Shown here piece after piece: positions 12,376 through 25,667 of a DNA stretch of 64,000 bases. The translations under genes were made by a program, and so were the position numbers. The first letter of the stretch is position 1. The number at the start of each line of letters is the position of its first letter. The DNA lies in assembly GCF_947623445.1 (NCBI RefSeq), contig NC_135240.1:12648001-12712000 (forward strand), read 5' to 3'. Below the pieces are notes generated by a model that saw only the letters and a list, made by a program, of their open reading frames with translations, was not told where the DNA came from and made no database searches. The DNA is from Clavelina lepadiformis. Its lineage: Eukaryota; Chordata; Ascidiacea; Aplousobranchia; Clavelinidae.

Positions 12376-15300
12376 ATGGCAACTTCACTTAAAATGTAAG
12401 TACAGTTTTTGGTATTTATATTTGTAACATATATAGTACAACTATGCACACATACGATATACCTATACATCTCATATTACTAGTTACACGTATAGCTTTC
12501 TCCTTACAAAAAACATGATCAGTCTGCATTGTACAAGTAATAACAGCAACTCATTAAACAGATCTTGTGTCTGGAGTGTTTCTTTTGATTGGTGATTTTT
12601 GCATTTTATAAGAGTTTTATTTGTCTCTAATGCTAGATTTGCTTACTATGTACTGTGAACTTGAATTACACCAGTTAAAATGCAAATATTCAATAATATC
12701 TTTATACATTTGCAGATTAGTTTGTGGTGACATACAAGGTAACTTGGACACTGTTTTTAGTAGAGTGCAAAAACTCCTCAAGAAAGGGTCAAACTTTGAT
12801 GTGTGTAAGGCTTAACTTCACTGACTGATGTAAAATTCTTTGTGAATAATCAATTCTGGTAACTTACTATACTCAAACAAAACCACGTTCAACAATTAAC
12901 TAAATTGTAACTAAAATTGTTTCAGATGCTTTTTTGTGTTGGTGAGTTTTTTGGGGATGAGAAGTCCTCACATGAAAATTGGCTTTCTTATCGCAATGGT
13001 ACCAAGAAGGCTCCAATAGCAACTTACATATTGGGTGCTAATCATCCAGATCATGTTGCTCAATATGACATTGGCTCTGAAGATGGATTTGAGTTTTGTG
13101 ATAACATCACTTTCTTAGGTAAGGTTCTGTGCTAAATAATTGGTACAGTATTTATGTTTATAATACAATAAGTTTCTGTCAATGACACATCGCGGCATGT
13201 GAGTTTTTTTCAACTCATTCGTTGAACTGCAGGGAAAAAAGGAATCTTTACTGGATCCTCTGGTTTACGTATTGCATATCTAAGCGGATGTGAATCTCCA
13301 GCTGGTTCAGGCCCAGGTCCAAAGCATTGCTTCACTCCAGGAGACCTCCAAGCTCTTACTGTGTCACTAAATGCAACTGGCAATGACTTCGGTGGGGTTG
13401 ATATATTATTAACATCTTGTTGGCCAAAAGGGGTGACACTTTACGGCAATGCTGTGGTAAGTAAAGTTTTGTGTATTCGGTTCCATGTCAACTCAATCCC
13501 GGGCAACTCAACCTCGGTGAATTCAACCCCCATCGGGTCAACCATGAAAGATTATTATAATAAAACTTGTAATTCTGATTTGACAGAAAGACTTTTTATG
13601 CATTTTTACTGGAAATGATTATCTTACCGTAAGTAGGTCACGCAGCCTGTTGAACATAGGTGGTTAAATTGAGACAATGGGCATGCAGAAAGCTAAACTC
13701 TGCTAGGCCTAAAGGGGTTTAGCTATGGTTTATTTAAAGTTAGTTAATTAAATCGTTAGTTAAGTTAAATCGCATCCGGGATCTCAAAGGTTAAATTTTG
13801 CGGGACCACAGCAACTGCACTTGTGCTTCGCCTAACTTGTCGTCCATTTCTTCCCAACACAGATTGTTTCGGCCATCACGGCGTCACACAGAACACATTT
13901 GAGAGAACTTCCAGTTAAGGAAATACTCATATTTCAGGCAAACTCAACGTAATCCACATTTCATGTGAACAACATGATTATTTTGTAATAATGTAAAAAG
14001 TCAAATGGTTGCAAGAAGTTTTAGTTAAGTCAGTTGACCGGGGTTGAGTTGATTGACTACCTGTGTATTCACATGTTTCCACTATGTATATATATTCTGG
14101 TTTGTATAATGGCTACCTGTGAGGATATTCAAAACTTATGACTATATGTTTAATATCATTTAAAGATACCATTGTTGTTTTTGGTTTAAATAGAATTCTG
14201 AGAAGTGTAAAGGTTGTGGCTCTCCTCTGGTCTCACAGCTAGCACAGGCTCTCAAACCAAGGTATGCGTAGTCACTTACTGGAAATACTAATGTTAGTAA
14301 TGCATTAGACATATATGTGATACACACTGATTATTATACAAATAAAATTAAGGTTGACTAATGCGGCGGTTATACATGCTGTGTAATGTTATTTCATAAT
14401 TGTACTATGATTTTTGCTGATTAAAGATACCATTTTGCTGGCCTTGAAGGAGTTCATTATGAGCGGGTCCCATACAGGAACCATACAGTTTTAGCTGAGT
14501 CATCCAAACATGCAACAAGATTCATTGCTTTAGCTCCAGTTGGGAATTCTCAGAAGCAAAAGGTTTCTTGTCATGGCTTCATGTCATGTGTCATGAACCA
14601 AAATACTATTACCGGTTAATTATACAATTAATGATCTACCTTTTTGGTTTAGTATCTGTACGCTTTCACTATCACACCAATGCAACATATGAATTCGTCT
14701 GAACTTAACAAGCAACCACCAGACACTACTGAATGTCCATACAAGACAAAGAATAATAAACCTTCAGCTAATAATGACGTTGGCGAGGTAAATACTTATG
14801 TTATGTTGCCCAATATTCTGTCCACATCTCAATTATGATATTATACTTAAATTAAATTAATTTATTTGTATTTTAGCAATTTAGATGGAATATGAATTAC
14901 ACAGACCAGTCTCGTAATAGAAAGAGGAAATCAGATAATAACAATTATCGTCCAGAGAAAAAACAAGCACGACCTCGTAAGAACCACCTAAATACTTTAA
15001 AGTAGTTCTATGTCTTTAAATTTTTTTTTAGTAGAAGCTTATATTGTTCATTGGTGTACAGAAGGATTAGGACAAGGTTTTAGGTTTTAAACTCCCCCCT
15101 TTTGTTGACATTTCACATGCAGAAAGTTCTGTAATTATCATTAAATGTAATGTGGGATTTTGAAAGGCCCTCCTCGTGGAAATGTTCTGCGTATACCCAT
15201 GATGGCATTGTGCATATGTGTGTTGTCATTTTTCAGAGGATTGGTCTTGTTGGTTCTGTTTGGGAGGAGAAAAAGTTGACAAACATTTAGTTGCAAGCGT

Positions 15301-18300
15301 CGGACACTTGGTAAGCTTATATACAGTTCATTGTTTTAATGGTCAAATCTTTTTTTGTTATATGTAAATACGAATAGATGTTGTGTTATACTTCATACCT
15401 CTGTGAGTGAAGGTTGTCAGCTTAACGCATTATTCAAATTTATTTGTTTTTTTTTCTAGTGTTATGTTGCACTGGCCAAAGGAGGTTTAACTGACAATCA
15501 TGTCCTTATTCTCCCCATTGCACACCATCCTTCATCCATTGCTCTTCCTGATGACACAGCCGAAGAAGTTGAAAAGTACAAGCATGCAATGAAAGAAGCG
15601 TTTGCAAGCAGTGGACGGCCTTGTGTATTTTTCGAGAGAAGCTTTCGAACTGATCATGTGCAAATCCAGGTGAGTTGGTTTACTTTCTTTCAGGTTAGCA
15701 CAGTCAGTAACTAAAGGCTAATCGGTTAGCCAGTATACCAATATAAAAACAACATGAAATTTGTATTAGTTTCAAAAACTGCTATTGATATATGTTACAA
15801 CACTTCGGTGACAGACAGTAACTGAACAGTTGTGTTGAGTAGGTTGTGCCACTACCAATGGGAACAACGTCTGAAGATGTTAAAAGTGCATTTTATGCTG
15901 TGGCTGATGGTAATATGGATAGACAAGGAAAACGTTCACCATTAGAACTTACAGAATTACCAAAACAAACTGACTTAAAGCAGGTTACCACATATAATTT
16001 ACGATTATGTTAAACAATGGTCCCGTAAAACTTACTTTTTGTTTCAAAATATTTATTTTCAGATTTTTGTAATATGATTGGTTTTAACTGCTAACCGCTA
16101 TTCACAACACTATGTAACAAAATTTTGAAAAAGTTTGTTTGGTTACATTTTTTAACTGTGTCTGTATGATTTTCAAGCGCTGATCCCAAAAATGCTATCA
16201 GTTTTTTTCTGTCATTGATCGTTACCAAGATCAAGATTTCCGGTTTTTGGGATTTGCCATTAACTGTAGGTTTTTTATGCGGTTATGATTGCTATGATCT
16301 GTGTCTATCAGCATTCTCATGATGTAACTGTTCGTCCTATTTACTTGAGGAAGTTAATGGGCATGTGGAAGTGATGACTTTAAGAGTACTGCCTACATGA
16401 ATTGGCACTTGTAGTTTTCTGTCTACTTTGATGTTATTGAAGACCTTTGCTATTGCAAAGATATGGAAGGCCTGTTTAGTGCTGTTGGAATAGATCATGA
16501 TCCTACTCAGTGGCGGCTTTTGATTGACAGTTTTACCAAAAGTCTTAAAGCAGTGTTACTTCACAATTGCAATATATATCCATCAATTCCATTTCCTTAT
16601 TCATTACAAATGAAAGAAGGCTATGAAAACATCAAGAAACTGCTCATTGAGATTTACGGGGTGGTTACACAAAATACTCTTGCTCTTTGTACTTGTGGAA
16701 TAGTAGAGCACCATGACAACATTCATTGGCTGATACTGGATAAACTAACCCCAGGAATGTACAATGTTATTAAGGGGCGTCTTGGAAGCCGGGAAAGCTT
16801 TTTACTGCCACCACTTTGTATCAAATTAGGTCTGGTAAAACAGTTTGTAAAAGCTTTGGATTTTCAAGGACAAGTTTTTGAAGAAATCCGTTGAATGTTT
16901 TCTAGGCTATCAGTTGCCAAAATAAAAGGAGGAATATTTTTTGGTCCCCAGATAAAGACAATGTTTGAAGTGTAAAAGCTTGGAAGAAAAAATGAATGAA
17001 ACAGGAAAAGAAGCGTGGTAAGCATTTTGAGGTGTGGTTGATGAATTTTTGGGAAATAGAAGGGACCAAAATTGCAAAGAGTTGGCGGAAAAACTTATTA
17101 AAAGTTACCAAAACATGGGTTGTCGCATGTCTGTCAAACTTCTTTTTTTATGTTTCCATCTGGATTTTTTTCAATAAAATTTTTGTGACTTCAATGAGGA
17201 GCATGGTGAGAGATTTCACCAGGATATTGAGCCAATGGAAAAACTATTTAAAGGCCACTGGGACAGTGCAATGATCGGAGACTACATTTGGTCTTTGATA
17301 AGGCAAGACAGGAGTGATCATAAAAGAAAAGCTCTCTCAAAAGTACACTTTTGAATGACTCTTACCGTTTGAAAAAACTATGTTACATTTATCTTCAAGC
17401 CTTCCTTATTAACGTTTTTAAACTGGCTTATGCTTTTAACAAACCGAACAGAACCTTGATGTGGAGTTAAAATCTACTGCAAGAGTAGAACACAATTTGC
17501 TACTTACAGTTACATGGGATGACAAAAAAGTTGGAATATCTCGAAAAGTAACTACGATACAAAAAACTAACTGGATTTTTGAACTTCGCACCCAAAAATA
17601 CGTAAAGAGGCTTTACAAAAAGCAGCCAAACAAAAATTGTGTTACATAGTGTGCAATCAATAGCAGTTATCCTGGTATTAGCAAGCATAATTTTCGCATA
17701 ATTTTTACAACTTGACGTTGAGTTATGATAAACGTGCATTATTTGCACGAGTAAACTATTGTATTATTTGGGGAACGTTTGATACGTGTGTCTGAAATAA
17801 CTGATTTATTCGAGGAAATGGGATAATTTGTAGTTTGTTGATATAATCTAACACTGTATGAAAATACCTCTATGATTGTGTATTATTTATTTACACAAAA
17901 TAATTGGTTCGCCCATGGTTCGAATAAATTGTTTTAAAATTTCTTTTTACTCGAATGATTATTATTTATATCAGGTTACTTGCTGGTTGATGTAATAACC
18001 TTGATTGTTACCATATATTGTACTTGCAGGTTTTGGCAGCAGGCTGCCCTTTTTTTCATGTCGAGTTACCTGATGGGACACGTTTATTGCACAGAATACA
18101 AAGGCATTTTCCACTTCAATTTGGAAGGTAGGAAATTTTCTTATTCATGTAAATGTCTTGGTTGTTGGAATTTTGTAACTTGTGACTTGTAATCATGCAC
18201 ATTTTCTCCAGAGAGGCGCTGTGTTCTAAGTCAGTCTTAAATATGCCCGATCGCATTGACTGGCGATCTTGTGCTACAAGCCGCGATCAAGAAACAAAAT

Positions 18301-18392
18301 ATGCTCAAAACTTCCGTGACTTTTTTAAAAAATTTGATTTTACCTTCGACTCTGACGACAACGAAGATAATGACGACGATGAAGAAAATTAA
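12376..18392 (+). CDS. CWF19L1: CWF19-like protein 1
   Basis: CWF19L1 is related to the yeast spliceosome and debranching-associated Cwf19/Drn1 proteins and is thought to act in lariat RNA handling. Exons: 12376-12395, 12716-12800, 12926-13118, 13233-13456, 14194-14261, 14427-14562, 14653-14787, 14877-14976, 15237-15310, 15460-15669, 15843-15983, 18030-18127 and 18212-18392. Phases agree at every junction and give 554 residues (human 538). The N-terminus has a metallophosphoesterase-like region ([25 protein letters not shown]). A CwfJ C-terminal region follows, with CWFCLGG and the HIT-like [16 protein letters not shown], then FPLQFGR in exon 12. The C-terminus adds an acidic tail ([13 protein letters not shown]). 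The exon 2 donor is the weak GAT|GTGTGT, chosen because it alone keeps the family alignment. Intron 4 carries a foldback element and intron 11, at 2 kb, a degenerate repeat-encoded gene. Confidence 0.93.
13470..14070. mobile_element. Foldback element 1 with perfect 9 bp target duplication
   Basis: The element is 13479-14061, inside CWF19L1 intron 4. It is flanked on both sides by TGTGTATTC (13470-13478 and 14062-14070). The left arm starts GGTTCCATGTCAACTCAA and continues as about four degenerate 15-16 bp units built around TCAACC (to about 13543). The right arm (about 14030-14061) is inverted and ends in GACTACC. The roughly 490 bp interior has no credible ORF; part of it (about 13580-13690) resembles a repeat near 43360-43440. 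Confidence 0.8.
16260..17352 (+). pseudogene. Degenerate copy of a repeat-encoded animal protein gene, in CWF19L1 intron 11
   Basis: Three frames on the plus strand each encode pieces of one protein type. Positions 16463-16894 give [41 protein letters not shown] and [19 protein letters not shown] second piece (about 16900-16975) reads [14 protein letters not shown] third (about 17187-17310) reads [13 protein letters not shown] and [11 protein letters not shown]. From memory these motifs belong, in this order, to a long protein encoded by multicopy repeats in many invertebrate genomes. I cannot name its transposon class. Stops, frameshifts and an interruption near 16680 show this copy is broken. 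Its true edges are not visible. Confidence 0.65.
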
Positions 18393-19940
18393 AGTCTATG
18401 CTTTTTACTTGTAATAATCATTACGTTTTGGATTTTACCCGTTTTATAAATTTTCTACTGCCAACCTTCCTTTAATTTTTAACAGATGCAAAACAACGCG
18501 TAGAATCGGTTGATAGACCTATAAGGTTAAATTTTGTATGATGAAGGATTTTATACAACACCTTGCAGTGTCACTAACATATTGTATTTCGATTTTGTTA
18601 AAGCAATTTTAGGTTATGTAAAGTTTTTTTTTGGCAAACCTTTTTCGTTAATGAAGTGCGGTATTGGTATGATAAAAGAACTTGTTTCATGATTTTGCAT
18701 AAGTTGACTTTTGCTTTTTTAAGCCAATATTTTGTCATTTACAAAAAACGAGAAAAATCTTTCTGTAAGGGAACCAAACGCTAATGTCATTGCTTGAAGT
18801 TTGTGTGTAACAGAGTTTGTCTTGAGAGGTGGAGATAAAAGTTTAAAATGTTAGTTATCGTATTGTATGCTTTAGGTTTAGTTCAAAGGACAAGTAATTT
18901 AGTTATAATCAAGTAAATTTGAAACATTTTCAAAAAAGACGACCCTATGGTTTCAATCACGGTAAATCTTGTCCAGACTTCACATTGCTTAACGATGACG
19001 TCATCACATCCGCGATTGTTGCGCAAAAGATGTTTTTCAACCACCTCCCAGGTGTCTCTAAGCGTCTTTTGCACAGTTATCATCGTTTAAACAGTTTCAG
19101 GTGTCACCTTAAAATAACATTTACTTTACCTTTTGTCTTATATAATGTTGTACAGTACAAGAAGGAGTTAATTTTCAAAGCGCTTTGTTCCCAATCTTGT
19201 CCGTTGTTTTAACCTTTTGTTATCATCATGATGTCACGCGAGCATTGTAGGAGCTTATGATCAAGCCTACCCCCGCTAACATCGCCTGTGTTTTCATCGT
19301 GTTGTTAAGTTATGCAGACCGACCCCAAGCACCGCCGTAAGTGAAGCTTTTATAAACATATTCCGGTTAGTTTCACGCCATAGGGTCTGGTTGGTTTCAA
19401 GACGATTTGAAAAATATGCAATTTGCTCGCTACTTGGTTTACGAAAGATTGAAGAATAAGATAGTGTCCATGATGTAGCATAGTCAACTCCACAGATTGT
19501 AGTTAAGTTGCCAAACTGTCTATAATAATCGAACCTAAAGCTATGTGTAGTAACTTTGTAAATAGAAGTTAATTTAAGAGGGAAAATAAGAAAGACACGT
19601 TCAGGTGACAGGCCAAAAAGCTAATTAAATCTTAGAATTCCAGCCATAAGCAAACTTTCTTTTCATGCTGTTGCTGTAAATCTGCACCAGAAAGGTTGCC
19701 ACGTAAAATAGTCATCATTTACGTGATAAGATACTGAGAACAAGTGCGTCGCCAACTCACTTGTGGGTGAATTTTTCCGACCACCACTCACCTTTCGCCA
19801 CGAAATATTATTATCGCTCTGTTTTTGTCATACGTACGACTAATATACATCATATATAGCTGTGTATTAGTGCTTACAGGCTACTTACACTAAGTTGAAA
19901 AATTTGTTCCGCGCAGTAGGCTATAGAGTTTACAAACATT
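18393..19940. other. Spacer between CWF19L1 and the LRR-Ig gene
   Basis: The first part should be the CWF19L1 3' untranslated region. Open frames around 18883-19212 have no homology I recognise. A TGACGTCA site is at 18996-19003, and a possible signal-peptide exon is at 19257-19336. No repeats stand out. Confidence 0.45.
19257..19336 (+). other. Possible alternative first coding exon
   Basis: ATG at 19257 opens MIKPTPANIACVFIVLLSYA, which looks like a signal peptide, and runs into a strong donor GCC|GTAAGT at 19337. It ends in phase 2, the phase that exon 2 of the downstream LRR-Ig gene accepts. Without transcript data this is speculative: it could also be chance or the first exon of another gene. 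Confidence 0.3.
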
Positions 19941-22900
19941 ATGCACTGGCTACTAATAGCAGTGACTGTCACGTTACTCAAACCAGCGTATTCTTGTCCA
20001 TCGGATTGCATTTGCAGTGGGAACTCCGTAGACTGCCAGCAAAGAAGTCTAACCGCCTTGCCCAGTGGAATCCCAATATCTACAGAGGAATTATATCTTC
20101 AAAGCAACACCTTCACGATCTTGACGGCAAATATGTTTAGCGCGTTCTCTTCCTTGAGGTAAGCAAATGTGGGTTGGCAGAAAAAATATTTTATCTTGCT
20201 GCAGTTTTTTTTTGCTATTTTTGAGAGTTGTTGCCAGTGGCAAACTAACTTATTTGAACAATAAGCTACCGTTTCTTTAGAATACTATCCCTGGATTCCT
20301 GCTCTATCACCACTATCGAAGCTGATGCATTCGTTGGATTAACATCTTTAACCCATCTTTCTTTGTCGCAAAACAACATTGAAACTTTTCCTGATTCTGC
20401 TTTCAGCTCAATTTCATCGACAATCGTTTCGGTAAGTTCGACGTTTGCTCAAAATTATCAAAATCTTGTGTATGTTAAAAGTTAAACGCCTATAAACGTT
20501 AGCTAATATTTCACTGGAAAAATTGCGTGTGATAAATAAATACTTAATTAAGTCGATTTTGTTTTATTTTTGCTAAAAAGTGAAAACTTGCAAATAATGT
20601 CTTTAGCTTTCCCTTTCTGGCAACTCAATTAACTCCCTCGAAGCTTCCAACCTATTTGCGGGCATGACCGGCCTCACAACTTTGGACTTTTCTGCAAATC
20701 AATTGACTGTTATACCGGCGAATGTCTTTATAGACCTCTCAGCGGTGACTACATTCAGTAAGAAAAAATTACTACCAATCATAGCAAATATTAAAGCGAA
20801 ATTGCAAAAAACGCGTTTAATTGGCCTAGTATTTACTAATCTATTTTTAGACCTAGCCAACAATAAAATAACTGCGATAGGAACCAATTCCTTGAATGGT
20901 TTGTCAACATTGACCATACTGCAGATCGATGCAAATGTTATCTCAACGATCGAAGCTGGTGCATTTTCCTCAATGACTGCTCTACAAGTTGTGAGTGCTT
21001 TCACACAATGTAGGCTACATTTCCAGCGGTGTTTTTCTTCAGTTGTAACTTTCTTTCAATACAGAAAGATTATAAACGCTTTGTACAAGTTATCATTATG
21101 TTTTAGGTAAACATCAACAGTAACGAATTAACCACGCTATCGACTGGAGTATTTGACAGCTTGAGCAGTTTGGAGGTGATAAATTTACAGTCAAACAAAA
21201 TAGACACATTATCGTCCGCTATGTTCTCCAACCTTCCCAGCTTAACGGCAAGTGAAAGCTTTTTTATCAAAGTTGATGTAAATTTATTTATGTTTTCTGC
21301 ACTGAGTAAAACTAAATTGCTTTTTGTGACACTCAACATAACGTTGTATCAGCCAGCGGAATGTATATACAGTTGTCACAACTTACAACAGTTTTAGAAG
21401 TAAATTTTATCGTTTTTTTTTACACAGACGGTGAATCTTCGTAGCAACAAGCTTACAAGTGCTCATAACGTTTTCAGTGCAATCACTTCCCTCATGTTTT
21501 TGGATTTATCAAATAATCTGCATACCACCGTGTCAGATACATTTTTGAATGCAAACTTGCAAACTTTGGACTTCGCTGACAATCAAATTACAAGAGTGTC
21601 CGGGTTTCCGTTTACTGCCTTGTCGGTATAAACAATTAAACATGTTTGAAGTAAAAGTATTATATTTAGTTATCAGAATGGATTCATAGAAAGTTTTTTT
21701 GCAGCTGGTTTTCCGCTTGTTTGGAAAAGCCGGTTCGCGTTTACTCAAACGTTCGGTTATAAGTTAAACAAAAGTAAAATTTGCTTGAAATAAATCTTTG
21801 TGCGGATCCAGCAAAAAGCATAGGCTGAAGGACAAAACCCTTACGTTATGCCCGTCAACCGCAAGAAATTGCTTATGTACATGCCTACATGGCACTATAT
21901 CATGTGAAATTTGTGATGCGCAACTCCAAAAACTATACTGAAAGGTATTGAAACACATTACGTATTACGATTTAGAGGCTCCGAACTTTGAGTTTACAAA
22001 ACAATCTTATATCAACTTTTATTGATGGCGTTATCGGGGGAATAGCAACACTGGAAACTGTTGATCTTTCCAACAATAGCCTAACAGCAGTACCAACAGA
22101 GTCATTTTCTGGATGGGTAGGAACAACGTCTGTTCAAAGTGAGCAACAACTATATAGAACATATACTGTAAACCATTTGGCTGTAAACCATCAAGAAATA
22201 AATAAGTATCTGTTTCACATGCATTTCCGCAGGTGAAATTTGAATACAACACACCGTTCCAATATTTTAATAAATTAATATTTTTCCTGTTTGCTTTTTT
22301 TAGCACTTACGCTAAGTGACAACCAAATTACAAATATTGAAGCAAATGCATTTGTCAACTGCCAGAATGTAAGAGATATCGACCTTCGTCGCAATGGATT
22401 GAGCACACTCAATGCGAACTCATTTGCAAATTTACCCCAGTTAAGAGTAAGTGTTATTGATATTTACAGTCAAATATCCTATCTGCTAAGATTGAAAACT
22501 CAGTCATCATTCTGTAAAAAACGAACTAATGCGGTTCGATTTAATTTACTTAATCTTGTTTTCAGAGGATTTATCTGTCGTCGAACTCTATCACTCAAAT
22601 TTCTGCGCAAAGTTTTAACACTTTAATTAGATTGGAAACTGTTTATTTGGAAGAAAATACTCTTGAACTAATTGAAACCGGTGCGTTTCAAGACCTAGAT
22701 GTTTTTACGACTTTAGATGTGAGCAATAACCTCATTCACACAGTTCAGGATGGTGCCTTTTCGAACACACCGCAATTATCAACATTGACAGCAAAATCTA
22801 ATAAGCTTACAAGCGTTCCAAAACTTGCTCTGACAACGCTAGCGGCGCTACAAACACTTGATCTAAGCACCAATCTCATCAATGGACTCAATGAAGCAAA

Positions 22901-25213
22901 ATCTTTCGGAGACCTGTCTAATTTGTTTTTTTTGTATCTTCAAAACAACTCAATTTCATCCATCGTTGAAAACTGCCTCGGCGGCTTGCCTGCACTTACT
23001 ACACTTGATTTGTCTCGCAATAATTTGGAAAGTATTTTGGTAGCTCTTGCAACCGAAAATACATTACCCTCTTTGACTACATTTTCTCTCGCAAGTAATA
23101 GTTTAACCAGCATTAGCTCCGTCGCTTTCATTGGATTCACAGCTGTGTCGTCATTAGATCTTTCTCAAAATTCTCTGACAAGTCTTGATGACGGACTACT
23201 GGAAGTTATGCGTGATACTTTAGTGTACGTGTTGATGTAACGTTAAGTATTGAATAGTTACATGTGGAGCACTGTAGCATTGTAGTTTTTCATTGTATAC
23301 CGAGCACATGTTATTCGTTTCTTGATTAATTTTGTAAAGTAATTCCATTTTTTTTCAATTCTTCTACAGGACGTTGACCATTTCCGGAAATACATGGCAG
23401 TGTGATTGCGATCTGGCATGGTTACAGAGAAATTTTACTTCGGCTATTGTGGATGGTGTGTGTGCATCGTCAGAAACACTTGGCTCTAGCGGTACATGGG
23501 ATCCTGGTGATTGCACTGTTATAACTACAACTACTACCACGACGACAACTACGTCTACAGGTGCCTTTCAACTATAACTTCCTTGTTATAAAGTTTTGCA
23601 TGGACGTAGCCTTCTTGTTGAAAATTGTTATTTTATAACTAAGTTATAATAATTATTCTTATAATTTGGTAATTTTTGGTTATTTTCTAGTGGCTGTTGA
23701 AGTACCTTTAACGATAACAACCATGTCTTATTCTGTGGAAGTGGATGTGGGCGAGTTAGTTTCTTTGATGTGTGTTGCCATAGGAACACTTGAGCCCACA
23801 GTAGCTTGGTTATCTCCCACCGGTGACGTAATATTGACTGGAGAGCATTACGAATTTGACAGTTCGTCAGGTAAGTTGTCCGATGAAATTCTATTTACCT
23901 TCTTATAACTTAGCAACATTGGTATCCTTTTCATAAACCTTGCAGTGTGGTATTTTTTGAATTTTCCAAGAATTGAAAGATGGCAGTTTAACGTTAAAGT
24001 TACTTGCCAAATCTCATTTAGGCACTCTGAATATTACTGGAATCACATCCAATATGGCCGGTAGTTACCATTGCCAGGCGGATAATGAAGCTGGCGACAC
24101 GGCTACTCTCGAGGTCACAGTTATTGTGCGTTATCCTCCTGATATTGTTCAGTTTGGGTCAGTTACCGTGTCAGCGGAAGGATCGATCTCATTGCCATGT
24201 AGTGTCAATGCCTATCCTTATGCCTCCGTACAATGGACTACTCCAAGCGGATTGGTGATTGACACAAACAGGTGAATATTTCTGAAACAATTCTGCTTTT
24301 TACTCGAGTTGTTGAATGAATGTTATGAAATGCTTGGCATTAAACCTGTTTACTTTTTCTTCTAGTACCGGCAGTTTAATCTTGACGTCTAGCGGTACTT
24401 TGCACATGGCTGAAAGATCCAATCTTGACACAGGTTATTACACTTGCGATGCAAGCAACGTGATGGGTACAACAAATGAAAGTGGATTTGTTTATATCTA
24501 CAATTCAACTTCGGTAGGTTACCATGCCAAAATGTAACAGCTAATATATAAATATTTGCTTCTTTGTATATTCCAATTTATTTTCTTGTTGCTTGTTTGT
24601 AACATGACAAATCATTTTTTGTTTTTAGGAATATTCTGTGCAATCTCGTTCAGCAAACGTTGGAGATGAAGTTGCCCTCTCTTGCGCTGGCTTAGTTTCA
24701 ACTAGTGATACCGCATTTTCATGGAGCTTGCCATCAGGACATACGATATTATCCTCTAGTCAACTAACAGTTAGCGCTGGCGGAGCTGCTAAAATAGCAT
24801 ATATATCTTCTACCGGCACCATTACCGCTCACTCTGACGGATCAAGACAATCGCAAGAACTGGCCGGCAAATTTTCCGTTAGCAACTCAGACGGATCCTT
24901 AACCATAACCAGTTTTGCTACGTCAACTTCAGTTACAACCGATTCGATTACTACGTTAGCAGGATCTTACAGTTGTCAGTCTTCGCGGGGACTGTTCAAT
25001 TACGTAGTTTCGGATGCCAGTTCCACCACAACAGCCGTCACTACCACTTTATCAAGCGGGACAAGTTCTGGTATGGAGGGTCTTTCTGCTTATTACATTG
25101 TCTTAGGCAGCCTTCTCTGTGTAATGTTGATAGTGTTCATCATATTTTTCGGTAAACGGTATCGAAAACCAGAGTCATCGGAAAAAGAAGGTTTAATATA
25201 TACAAACTCTTAA
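19941..25213 (+). CDS. LRR and Ig-domain transmembrane receptor-like protein
   Basis: A single-pass cell-surface protein of 1122 residues from 14 exons: 19941-20158, 20281-20431, 20607-20757, 20851-20990, 21107-21247, 21428-21625, 21976-22138, 22304-22446, 22566-23224, 23370-23560, 23691-23870, 23971-24271, 24366-24513 and 24629-25213. The order is signal peptide (MHWLLIAVTVTLLKPAYS), Cys-rich LRR cap (CPSDCICSGNSVDC), roughly twenty 24-residue leucine-rich repeats, a C-terminal cap (WQCDCDLAWL), a Thr-rich linker and three Ig-like domains. Ig1 has MCV and YHCQAD, Ig2 has LPC and GYYTCDASN, Ig3 has LSC and SYSCQ. A membrane helix (YYIVLGSLLCVMLIVFIIFF) and a short cytoplasmic tail end the protein. 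Several introns fall between repeats, as expected for repeat duplication. The architecture resembles LRIG/LINGO-type adhesion proteins but I cannot assign an orthologue. Intron 5 appears to use a GC donor. Confidence 0.88.
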
Positions 25214-25661
25214 TATTGACATTGGTGCAGCCTCTTTAATTACGCATGCTGGTCTACTGCATTGTGACCACAAATTCTGTTATTAGGTCTATAGTTTTGC
25301 TCAAAAGTAAATGCGGTTAGTCTAACAATTTACTTGTAGGTCACTATTTATTTTGAAATTTATAGTTCACTGTAACATCACTTGGGTTTCAGTTTGCTCA
25401 ATAGCGCAAACTCCATATTTTATTCCAAATGGAGTATGCGTAGATGATAACTTGATAAGTATAAAGTTCACGTACATACCGCGACACGATATTCTGCCTG
25501 ACCGTATGGTTCAATTTGTTGCGGAAGCTGTATAGGCAACCTATGCAAAAAGTTTGCTCTGTCCAGTTTCCAATTTTTCTTGCAAAAATCTTCCATGCAT
25601 CGTTGCGTCCACTAAGGTTTGGTTAGGTTACCGGTACCGATGATGTTGGACCGACTCTCAC

Positions 25662-25667
25662 AATAAA
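25662..25667 (+). terminator. Candidate poly(A) signal for the LRR-Ig gene
   Basis: AATAAA about 450 nt after the stop codon, followed by T-rich sequence. Weak evidence by itself. Confidence 0.4.

Noticed and set aside
16463-16894. A separate intact host gene inside the CWF19L1 intron
   Set aside because: The matching protein pieces continue in other frames after stop codons, so this is a broken repeat-derived copy.
18883-19212. Overlapping plus and minus open frames downstream of CWF19L1
   Set aside because: Neither has homology, splice signals or a convincing start context, so they are probably untranslated or intergenic sequence.
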